From assembly GCA_964431365.1 (NCBI GenBank), contig CAYSJJ010000040.1:1-37273 (forward strand): a stretch of DNA of 37,273 bases, in the 5' to 3' direction. Under the pieces are notes generated by a model. That model was not told the DNA's origin. It made no database searches and saw only the letters and a list, made by a program, of their open reading frames with translations. Source of the DNA: Geomobilibacter sp964431365 (GTDB lineage: Bacteria; Desulfobacterota; Desulfuromonadia; Geobacterales; DSM-12255). A program made the position numbers and the translations under genes. Below, in pieces: positions 9,901 through 15,403 of the stretch (its first letter is position 1; the number at the start of each line of letters is the position of its first letter).

Positions 9901-10174
9901 TCTGGTAGCCGGTGATGATGGCGTTCCCCTGACGGTCGACGGTGGTGGCCAGCGCCTGCTGTTTGCCAGCCTGGGAATCCCCTGCCTGCCAGACGATGTC
10001 CCCGCCCGCTCCATATCCGGGCGAAACCATGGCCAGGGAGAGGATCAGAGCCGTCAGCCACAGCCACGGCAGGTTACGTTGTCTGGTATCTGCACGACCG
10101 CAGCGCTTCACGGTCCCATTTCCGGTCATTGTCGTCATCGGCTGCGCCCCATGCCTCGTCGTTGCCCTTACCAT
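3920..10174 (-). CDS. Giant secreted beta-propeller (SBBP-like) and fibronectin type III protein
   Basis: The 2,084-residue product begins with a long signal peptide (hydrophobic core LPWLWLTALILSLAMV, likely cut near GYGA, residue 56). Residues about 57-480 and 585-1016 are two blocks of propeller-type repeats with the recurring pattern D..GN.YVTG...N....DIYT.KY. One fibronectin-III domain (483-577) lies between the blocks, and by my count eleven more follow (1021-2075), each with the W.....N..GY.VERS pattern. This domain build suits a surface-exposed or secreted scaffold or adhesin. The start codon overlaps the stop of the upstream cytochrome (ATGGTAA, 10174-10168), so the two are probably translated in a coupled way. 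An alternative start is the ATG at 10138. No heme motif is present. A role in placing the cytochrome outside the cell is inference. Confidence 0.9.
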   Translation of the reverse strand: MVRATTRHGAQPMTTMTGNGTVKRCGRADTRQRNLPWLWLTALILSLAMVSPGYGAGGDIVWQAGDSQAGKQQALATTVDRQGNAIITGYQNTTGDTNDNYYTVKFKGDGSGVAWRAAYDKAGGSDQATAVAADANNDVIVTGFVWNGLNKDIHTIKYDGATGAVLWQHTYNGSANGHDIATAVSVDSLDNIYVTGTSQNSAGNDDIIILKYSPAGPDQSGNPFWQVAYNGAAGGADQALSIAAGSDGVAVAGQSWNGTGFDFLTLKYDYSGAKLWEARHASAGGGLGKKVRMDAGGNVVVTGYSATTVNKDIYTARYNGATGALIWEKTFDGGYDDEGNGLYVDAAGDVYITGYTWTLTGSENFYTARYAGSSGALVWQQSYESGGGNTDVAAPIVVDEAGDLFVTGYTVMDGTYDFQTIKYKRDNGTQLWQRSFNATANMNDRPVGIGLSPTGEVLVAGWSDSGAANLDYYVVKYDPGLLNAPTSLTAETQSDTSIALTWLDNSNNEEGFLVERKTGEGGNYAQVASLGPNTTSYTDPAGGLTANTYYYYRVRSYNAANGNSHFSNEAHALTLFVNAQPPAWSYLYNNPDNMDDYANGIAVGPDNNPVVTGYSQRTVGGFDYYTVKLNRADRSLIWSDLYDDVDSEMDVAKCVAVDSNNNAIVSGYSQLFYPPAARNINSIYTIKYPASGPPKTWGAQHNGPGAIDDRATAIATTADAANNIVVIGYGKNAANNDDIYVVKYYADGTKAWAAPPFDGAGGDDIPSAVAVAPDGSVYVTGVSEKGPGAGVYNFFTAKYNGATGALVWSDLYSVTPDGKNMGNSIAVDKNGDAYVTGSATTAAGDRDIYTIKYSGSSGSTQRLWERAVFGHGNGDDEGIGVKIDPIDGAIVVAGTVLTGPGDHDFTLIRYTAGGNTVWQTTLQRHDNDDYATGLTIDSSGYIYLAGNTSNGLTMDILSLVYGADGTRLGAMTYNGAANGNDEASGIAVNYQGEAFIAGYSTNASGNADYVVLKQTNSYILVPAPFTTIAQGDFSRINLNWGDNTPGTSFLLERTLGPVSDSSVWTAIKTATAGSTSFQDTGLNGNTSYCYRISAFNGTLFSRKIISCATTTLPAPIPNPLAILSPTAIDISWANVSGNTGYKLERQAGGGDWSQIGGTLAANTTIYHDTGLTAGTVYAYRVSSLNSAGSSQTSSVLVAPVLNTPGGVTSGKIDLTWPTVSGATGYKVERSLDNSAWSLIASPTAAATGYSDTSVASGVLHYYRLKAVTAAGESIPSLVQSATSKLKTPTISSAVGSSTTQVAIAWNDPNNNEAGYTLEYSQCTYYADPVSCGSVVATDYYWGSWTPVSLAANSTGTTVGSLTAGRTYRFRVTANLSNANSDPTPLATATANLAGPTNLTATAATGSSATLTWGDIIGETNIRVVKDGVTLTGSGLPLGQNSTTYTVAGLSQNVPYCFTVQPYNAFSSTESNQACVTLYGPPTLNSVTVNSQTAVTLGWSDIAGATGFEVWQSVATTQYSPPASTSTGSWNPYVNLTSTPLAAGTTSYAVSTGLTAGYTYKYKIRYKLEDGSFSPYSNELMTTTIPPTPVNPYTTVVSASQINLNWNNGYGESSYNVQVKQRTGSDCTTEDWTGIDAVAVAVNTASYNATGLNQGTVYCLRVNAANAGGSSPWTTALTATTLLPAPTLSPLGNVTQSQITLSWDNVAGNTGYRIERSTDNVSWVQANLPAVNVVTFTDSNLSPNQIYYYRIYTKNSAGAYSSPASNVQSATTLAVTSPVLAPLSAITTSQITLTWNDVGGNAGYKVESSPDNSTWTQIATPVQGSTSYTKTGLTAGTLYYYRVSTKNSVGGYSVPSNVQSATTTSSAPVVSLVVVSEAGIDLSWQLVLGGSSYKVLRSIGPAGPFSQVTELAIPYSTLYCGTSTLPTIGCPSLVPAYRSYSDTGLVENTQYCYQFKAWNATGGDSAASTTVCGKTPAVNGPTLTEVTATGSQKVRLDWTHNPAVCSPLPCDNPDGFQIWRQAWNGEWVPVDTVPNVTTYLDTTAIEPQKSYVYKIRAYKGADTSAFSNTKGATTPAYSVGGGTCP

Positions 10175-13100
10175 GGCGTCACACTGTTCCAGCGGTTGTC
10201 CGGCCAGCTGCCGGTCGGGTGGCAGTTCACCCCCGACTGGCCTACTCCACGCGGGAAGCTACCGCTGTAGGGTCCTTCGGAATATTCGAAGACCCCACTG
10301 TTGGACCCGGCCTGGCCACCGGAAGCCACCTGGCCGCGGTGGCTGAAGTTCAGGCAGTTCGTCTGCATCAGCCGCGGCAGGCCGGAGGTGTGCGGCACGT
10401 GGCACTTGGAACAGGCGTAGTTGTGCTGGATCGTAGCGTTGGCCGTCTTCCACCCCTTCACCGACTCGTGCACCCGGTCCTGGCTCTTCCAGGTATGATC
10501 GGTGCCGTTGGTCAGGTTCGCCTTGTTGTGGCAGCGGAGGCACAAGCCCGCAAACTGGCTTTCGTCCTCGCTGATCCGGGCCCCGCCAAAGGTGGTCTGG
10601 TCGGTATGGGCCCCCGGCGGGTTGCCGTAGATCGGGGATCCCCCCGGCGGGTTGTTGGTGTCGGCCGGGGCGACATCCTCGCGGTACGGCGAGCTGAGCC
10701 AGGTCCCTTTCAGCATCGGCACCGCATACTGCTGCTTCGCGCCGAGCGTCGGGCTTACCCCGTGCGGGTCGTGGCACGGCGTGCAGAGCCCGCCGATCTT
10801 GTTCTGCCCTGACGTGGTGTGATTCAGGAACCGCGACGCCTGCAGGTGACCCCCCTTGATCGATGCGGCCTTGTACGCGTAGCGGGCCATGGACGCATCC
10901 GCCGACTGGCCGAACCACGACGCGTCGAAGTACCCCTTGATCGGCGCCGTGGCCCCGAAGGTCGACTGGTACCCCCACGGCGTGGTGCCGCTGTTCTGGG
11001 TCAGGTGGCAGTCGAAACACTGGCCGGCGCCGGCACTGTAGGGGTTGATCGCTCCCGGCGCACTGTTGGCGGAGGCCTTGTAGCTCATGCCGTAGCCACC
11101 TTTGCCCGCCTGGGTCTCCTTCAGGTTGCCGCCGTTGTGCGTGCCGTTGAAGGTGACGTAGCTCGACGTCACCCCCTCGACCTTGGAGCCGTGGGAACTG
11201 TGGCAGTCGAAACACTGCACGTTCTGGCTCCCGTTCCGCGTGTTCGGGATGCCGCTGTCAATGCCGTTTACCGGGTCGAAGCCCCCCTGGTTGGCAACGG
11301 CGTTGCCATGGGCCGAGAACGCCTTCACCACCCGGTCCTTCTGGTTGGCGCTGGCAAAGCTCGTCGAGTTGTACTTGCCCCACGTCGTGGTCCCGGCCTG
11401 GGAGTAGCGCGCCGCCACACTCTGGCCGTCCCAGGCATACTGGCGCGGTGTCTTGCAGTCGTTGAACGGCATGGTCTTGTTGTTCTGGTCGCTGTGGCAG
11501 GAGATGCAGACATTGGTCAGCTTGGCCGCTTCGCTCCGCTCGTTGGCCGTCCCGATCCTGCTCGCCAGGAACTGCACCGCCGTGGTCGTGTTGTAGTAGG
11601 TCGGCCTTACGCCGGCCTTCCAGACCACCAGGTCAACCGTGGCATTCTTCACCGAGGTGTAGGTCTTGTAGTTGTACCCTTCGTGGTGGCGCACATCGAT
11701 CAGCCCCTCGGGAGTCGACTCCCAGTGGCAGGCATAGCAGTGCTTGTTGCTGACCGTCACCCCCTGGACGTGGTGGGAATTGGCATTCATCTGTCCCATG
11801 ATGTCCATCCGCTGGTTGATGGTGCCCGCATGGCACTTGGTGCAGTCCCTTGGCTGGCCAAAGGCCGAGTGCCGCGGCACCGGCTTGTTCTTGTGGCAGG
11901 TCGTGCACGGCTGGTCGTCGGCATGGCTGTCGGTGAAGCGGTGCTCGTGGCAATTGGTGCAGAGCCGGCTGGCGTTGTGGCCATCGCCGTAGTCGTTCCC
12001 ATAGTGCTTGCTGAGCTTGGAGGTGCGGGTGGCATGGCAGACGTTGCAGATGCCGTTGTACGGCGCCGTCATCCGTGCATAGTCGAGGCCGCTCTGCTTC
12101 TTGGTGAAGACCACGGTCGCCCGGGTCTTGGGGATGCCGAAGGTGCCGTCGGTCGTGGTGGCGACCTTCCCCTGGATCATGTAGATGTTGCTGTCACCGT
12201 GCGGGTCGTGGCAGTCCCAGCAGAACTTCCCCCCCTTCCAGGCGCCGTCCTGCTGATATTCGCGGTAATGCTTGTAGCCGAAATGGACCGACGAGGCCCG
12301 CGCCCGCTGCGGCTTGATGAAGCCGGTGCCCGGGTCGAAGCCGAGGGAGTATTTGAATGGTTTGTCAGCCGGCGCCGTGTGGCAGCTGGCGCACTTGCCG
12401 CCGGTATCGTCGTCGTGGCACTTGAGGCAGACCCCCATCATCAGGTACTGGCTCCGGACATCGGCCTGCTGCGCCACGGTCCAGAGACCTGCCCCTACAT
12501 TATGGCGTTTCAGGTCGTTTTTCGGATTGGCCGTATCCACATAATGGCAGGGGGCGGTGATGCACGATGTCTGGCCGCCGGTCATGGCCGTGTGGTCGGG
12601 TCGCGGGGCCGGCGTGCCGTCCGGCCACTGCGCGATCAGGTCGGCCGGCAGGTTTGCCAGTTGCGGAGCCAGCGATTCGGCCGTGTTATGGCAGGAGAGG
12701 CATTCGCTGTCGGTTCCCACCATGTGGCAGTAGATGCATTCCTTCTGGAACCTGCTGTCGAACTGGCTGTATTGCCGCAACCGGAACGGGTTGGTCGGGT
12801 CGTTGTGCAGGACGTTGTTATCGTGGCAGTACCAGCACGGGTTGCCGGGAAAGTTCGCCGCCGGGTTGCCGGACACCGGGTACGGACCGGCGCTCGCCGG
12901 CCGGCCATGGCCGCTGGTGGCCCATTCAGTGAGGTTGATCTTGGCCTGGGTGCTGTAGATCTTGAAGCCGAAACTATCCACATCGGGACCGGTGGTACCG
13001 TGGCAGGAGAGGCAGATAACCGTCGAATTGACCGAGGCCCCCCACTGCGGGTCGGTGCCGCCGCTATGGCAGGCGGTGTTGGAGCAGGTCTTGGAGATCG

Positions 13101-14691
13101 GGTTGTAGGTTCCCCCCTGCTTGAAGATCACGTCCTTGACCTTGTTCGCATGATAGGCGGCGTTCAGGTGCGGCGCCTCCGACATCCCGCCAGAGGGGAG
13201 CGGCTTGTTCGCCTCGTGGCAGCCCACGCCGATGCAGGACGTCTGGCCGTTGCTCGGTTTGATGGTGGCAGCGTGGCACTGGTCACAGGTATAATCGCTC
13301 TGGGCATGACGCATGTGGGAGTTTGACCGGTCTGATCCCGGCCCCTGGTTCTGAAACATCGGAATGGAGGCCTTCCAGTCCTCCCCCACCGGCCAGCCGC
13401 TCTTTATCGTCCAGACATTGCCGAGAGAGTCGACCCGACCGTCATGGCACCCGGTGTTGCTGCAACTCTCCTTCGGATGGCCATGGCAGGTATTGCACTT
13501 GGTGCCGTGCTTGTCCCAGGCCAGGAGTTTCACCTGATCGGGATTGGTGGTGCCGTCGCTGTGGCAGTAGATGTTGTCGCACTCCTTGGTAAAAGGGTTA
13601 TAGCTTGCCGTCGGCCGCCCCACGATGCTCCACTGCGGTGCCATTACCACGTCCTTGGCGCCGTTGACGTGCCTGGTCAGGTCGGCAATGTCGCCGGCAG
13701 CATTGGCGGTCGCGTTATGGCAGTAGTAGCAGGGATACTTTCTGATCCATTGCGGCCCGACCAGCCTGCTGTGGCCATTGCTGGTCATGTTGACGTACGG
13801 GGTGCAGAGCTGACTGCCGGCATCCCACGTACCGCCTACCGCACCGCACGCTGCCTGGTTGTTGTCGGTCGCCTTGCCACCGTGGCAGGCGTAGCATTGC
13901 GTCGTCTCCTGTCCGGACCAGCGCGGGACGATGCGGGGGCCCCGGCCCGTGCCGTCGCTGTGGCAGTACAGGTTCAGACAACTACCGCTCCGGCTCGGTG
14001 CCTGGCTCGGGAGATAGCCCGGATACCGCACGCTGCCGCTGGTGTAACGGCCCAGGGCGTTGACCCCGCTGAACTGCACCGAGAGCGGCCGCTTGCCCGC
14101 GTCCAGGGCGTGGCTAAGGTCTTCCCGGTGGTCAGGATGGCACTTCGTGCAGCTGGTCAGGTCGGTGCCGTAGTAGAGGCCGTGCTTCTTGCCATGACTG
14201 CCGTCGGCCGGCGGTGACGAGTGGCAGGTCGAGCAGGCGCTCTTTGCCAGGGGGGGAGTCCCCCAGGTAGGGGTGGCCGCCTCGAAGTGACAGTTCACAC
14301 TGCTGCAGCTGCCGAGCTTCGACTGGAATGTCTGGGGAATCGCGGTGCTGCCGTTGCGGTAGGTAGCTCTGGCTGGGGAGGAGTTGATATTGCCGGAGAG
14401 CGTTATGATGCCGTCACGGTGTGACGAGGTGTAGCCGGAGCTTCCCGGATGACAGATGGCGCAATCGCCCGGGCCGGCGGAGGGCTGCAGGTGGGTCCGA
14501 TGTTCCCCCGGGAATCCGCCGGTGCTGATATTGCGGTAGGGAGCATCCAGCGGTCGATAGTCTGCCGGACTCTTCTTCCCATGGCAGTCATAGCACTGCA
14601 GGGCGGCCTCCGCCGAACCGGCAGTGAGCGCAAGACCCAGGAAGATGGCCCCAAGCCCGAAGAGTTTCCGTTCTATTCCGAGAACTTTCAA
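10168..14691 (-). CDS. Giant multiheme c-type cytochrome (CxxCH/CxxxxCH, Geobacter type)
   Basis: The 1,507-residue protein has a signal peptide (FGLGAIFLGLALTAGSAEA, cut before ALQCYDCH). By my count it carries 26 CxxCH heme-binding motifs plus 7 motifs with four residues between the cysteines (for example CSSVNCH, CLNLYCH, CDNIYCH, CSNTGCH). The mixture, concentrated in the N-terminal half, is typical of the Geobacter C4xCH/C2xCH cytochromes. Such proteins move electrons across the periplasm or outer surface. The start is a TTG with AGGAGG seven bases upstream, and the reading matches the signal peptide. Long heme-free stretches occur around residues 1020-1110 and 1160-1240. It is co-transcribed with the downstream propeller/FN3 protein and faces a sigma-54-type promoter at 14955-14970. 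Its redox partner is not in the window. Confidence 0.93.
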   Translation of the reverse strand: MKVLGIERKLFGLGAIFLGLALTAGSAEAALQCYDCHGKKSPADYRPLDAPYRNISTGGFPGEHRTHLQPSAGPGDCAICHPGSSGYTSSHRDGIITLSGNINSSPARATYRNGSTAIPQTFQSKLGSCSSVNCHFEAATPTWGTPPLAKSACSTCHSSPPADGSHGKKHGLYYGTDLTSCTKCHPDHREDLSHALDAGKRPLSVQFSGVNALGRYTSGSVRYPGYLPSQAPSRSGSCLNLYCHSDGTGRGPRIVPRWSGQETTQCYACHGGKATDNNQAACGAVGGTWDAGSQLCTPYVNMTSNGHSRLVGPQWIRKYPCYYCHNATANAAGDIADLTRHVNGAKDVVMAPQWSIVGRPTASYNPFTKECDNIYCHSDGTTNPDQVKLLAWDKHGTKCNTCHGHPKESCSNTGCHDGRVDSLGNVWTIKSGWPVGEDWKASIPMFQNQGPGSDRSNSHMRHAQSDYTCDQCHAATIKPSNGQTSCIGVGCHEANKPLPSGGMSEAPHLNAAYHANKVKDVIFKQGGTYNPISKTCSNTACHSGGTDPQWGASVNSTVICLSCHGTTGPDVDSFGFKIYSTQAKINLTEWATSGHGRPASAGPYPVSGNPAANFPGNPCWYCHDNNVLHNDPTNPFRLRQYSQFDSRFQKECIYCHMVGTDSECLSCHNTAESLAPQLANLPADLIAQWPDGTPAPRPDHTAMTGGQTSCITAPCHYVDTANPKNDLKRHNVGAGLWTVAQQADVRSQYLMMGVCLKCHDDDTGGKCASCHTAPADKPFKYSLGFDPGTGFIKPQRARASSVHFGYKHYREYQQDGAWKGGKFCWDCHDPHGDSNIYMIQGKVATTTDGTFGIPKTRATVVFTKKQSGLDYARMTAPYNGICNVCHATRTSKLSKHYGNDYGDGHNASRLCTNCHEHRFTDSHADDQPCTTCHKNKPVPRHSAFGQPRDCTKCHAGTINQRMDIMGQMNANSHHVQGVTVSNKHCYACHWESTPEGLIDVRHHEGYNYKTYTSVKNATVDLVVWKAGVRPTYYNTTTAVQFLASRIGTANERSEAAKLTNVCISCHSDQNNKTMPFNDCKTPRQYAWDGQSVAARYSQAGTTTWGKYNSTSFASANQKDRVVKAFSAHGNAVANQGGFDPVNGIDSGIPNTRNGSQNVQCFDCHSSHGSKVEGVTSSYVTFNGTHNGGNLKETQAGKGGYGMSYKASANSAPGAINPYSAGAGQCFDCHLTQNSGTTPWGYQSTFGATAPIKGYFDASWFGQSADASMARYAYKAASIKGGHLQASRFLNHTTSGQNKIGGLCTPCHDPHGVSPTLGAKQQYAVPMLKGTWLSSPYREDVAPADTNNPPGGSPIYGNPPGAHTDQTTFGGARISEDESQFAGLCLRCHNKANLTNGTDHTWKSQDRVHESVKGWKTANATIQHNYACSKCHVPHTSGLPRLMQTNCLNFSHRGQVASGGQAGSNSGVFEYSEGPYSGSFPRGVGQSGVNCHPTGSWPDNRWNSVTPW

Positions 14692-14954
14692 TCTCTACCC
14701 TCCTGTGCGACAGGTCAGGTACGACCGTGAAATAACGGCTCAGACCAACGCCATAAGAAATATCTATATATCGATAGGCGATTGATCATATCTAACTGTT
14801 ATTGCTGATATAAAAATTACGCCACCGCTCTGCAACCCCTCATTGTCAAAATTCTGGTACGTCAAATCACCGGAGACGATACAGGTTCAGGAATTCCAAA
14901 CCCCATGCAATCGCACGCACGGCCTTAAAAGCAACCAGTGAATATATATTAATA

Positions 14955-14970
14955 TGCAAGTTCTTAACCA
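14955..14970 (-). promoter_or_regulatory. Sigma-54 (RpoN) type promoter toward the multiheme cytochrome
   Basis: The minus strand reads TGGTTAAGAACTTGCA. GG and GC are separated by exactly ten bases and the -12 half TTGCA is perfect; the -24 half keeps TGG but not CAC. The predicted start is near 14944, leaving a leader of about 250 bases before the TTG start. Confidence 0.5.
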
Positions 14971-15038
14971 TAGCAAGAAACCCTTCACACTTCAGAAGTT
15001 AGGCCCGTCTGCCGGCAAAGAGGAGACATCCCTTCTCA

Positions 15039-15054
15039 TGGCAAACAACTTGCA
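15039..15054 (+). promoter_or_regulatory. Sigma-54 (RpoN) type promoter toward the geopeptide cluster
   Basis: The sequence TGGCAAACAACTTGCA matches the -24/-12 consensus TGGCAC-N5-TTGCA at nearly every key base, with the required ten bases between GG and GC. The predicted transcription start is near 15065, about 190 bases before the peptide start codon. Confidence 0.65.
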
Positions 15055-15224
15055 TTTATGAAAAAATATTATTTAATGGAGCAGGCCGGGCAGATGGGCC
15101 GCCATCTAACGGCGACAACCGCTCGCTACTGCCGACTACCGATGTACATGCTATACTCTTCCTGATGCGCGTGGGTACAGCGCTGCGCTTAGCGAAACGC
15201 TCGACAGCAGTCAGCCGCACATTA

Positions 15225-15240
15225 GCACCGGATACGGTGC
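15225..15240 (+). promoter_or_regulatory. Hairpin immediately upstream of the peptide ribosome binding site
   Basis: GCACCG and CGGTGC form a perfect six-base-pair stem with a GATA loop, ending directly before the GGAAAGGAG Shine-Dalgarno sequence (15241-15249). It could stabilise the transcript or affect ribosome access. That role is inference. Confidence 0.4.
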
Positions 15241-15257
15241 GGAAAGGAGATGAACAG

Positions 15258-15320
15258 ATGAAAAAGCAGAACTACGTAAAACCCAGGGTAGTTGGTTCAG
15301 CTAATGTTCATCCGTGCTGA
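15258..15320 (+). CDS. Putative geopeptide, 20-residue precursor of a modified peptide
   Basis: The frame encodes MKKQNYVKPRVVGSANVHPC followed by TGA. A strong GGAAAGGAG site lies eight bases upstream of the ATG, and a terminator hairpin follows only 18 bases after the stop, so this is a self-contained expressed mini-gene. The peptide has a basic N-terminus, no membrane helix, and a C-terminal Val-His-Pro-Cys. It fits the small putative geopeptide family known to accompany GeoRSP radical SAM systems in Geobacter, and all three GeoRSP proteins lie 7.5 to 9.6 kb downstream on the same strand. It is transcribed from the sigma-54-type promoter at 15039. The likely substrate features are the single Cys and His at the end, but which residue is modified cannot be read from sequence. 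Confidence 0.75.
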   Translation: MKKQNYVKPRVVGSANVHPC

Positions 15321-15338
15321 TCCGATGACGTCTGGCAC

Positions 15339-15370
15339 GTGAGGCCGTGTAACGCGGCCTCACTTTTTTT
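15339..15370 (+). terminator. Rho-independent terminator after the peptide gene
   Basis: GTGAGGCCG (15339-15347) and CGGCCTCAC (15355-15363) form a perfect nine-base-pair stem with a seven-base loop, followed by seven T. It lies between the peptide gene and the rest of the cluster. It should make a short, abundant peptide mRNA with only partial read-through into the downstream genes. Confidence 0.88.
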
Positions 15371-15403
15371 CCCCAGCTGGTATTTTTGCCGCAGCATTAG
15401 GAT

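Larger units (their letters stand above)
14692..15257. other. Divergent regulatory region between cytochrome and geopeptide cluster
   Basis: This 566-base region has no convincing coding frame. It holds two divergent sigma-54-type promoters and the long leaders of both transcripts: about 250 bases before the cytochrome and about 190 bases before the peptide gene. A short hairpin lies just before the peptide ribosome binding site. I looked for a GEMM-type cyclic-dinucleotide riboswitch and did not find its conserved core. Confidence 0.6.

Noticed and set aside
6674..10270. A 1,198-codon open frame on the plus strand
   Set aside because: It lies antisense to the propeller/FN3 gene, is rich in Val, Gly, Asp and Arg from the reversed high-GC codons, and has no family resemblance or start signal.
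10819..13326. An 835-codon plus-strand frame opposite the cytochrome
   Set aside because: It is the complement of the heme-motif gene; the minus strand has the signal peptide, ribosome binding site and CxxCH motifs.
14692..15257. GEMM-type cyclic-dinucleotide riboswitch, as found before some Geobacter cytochromes
   Set aside because: The conserved core and tetraloop-receptor sequences are not visible on either strand.
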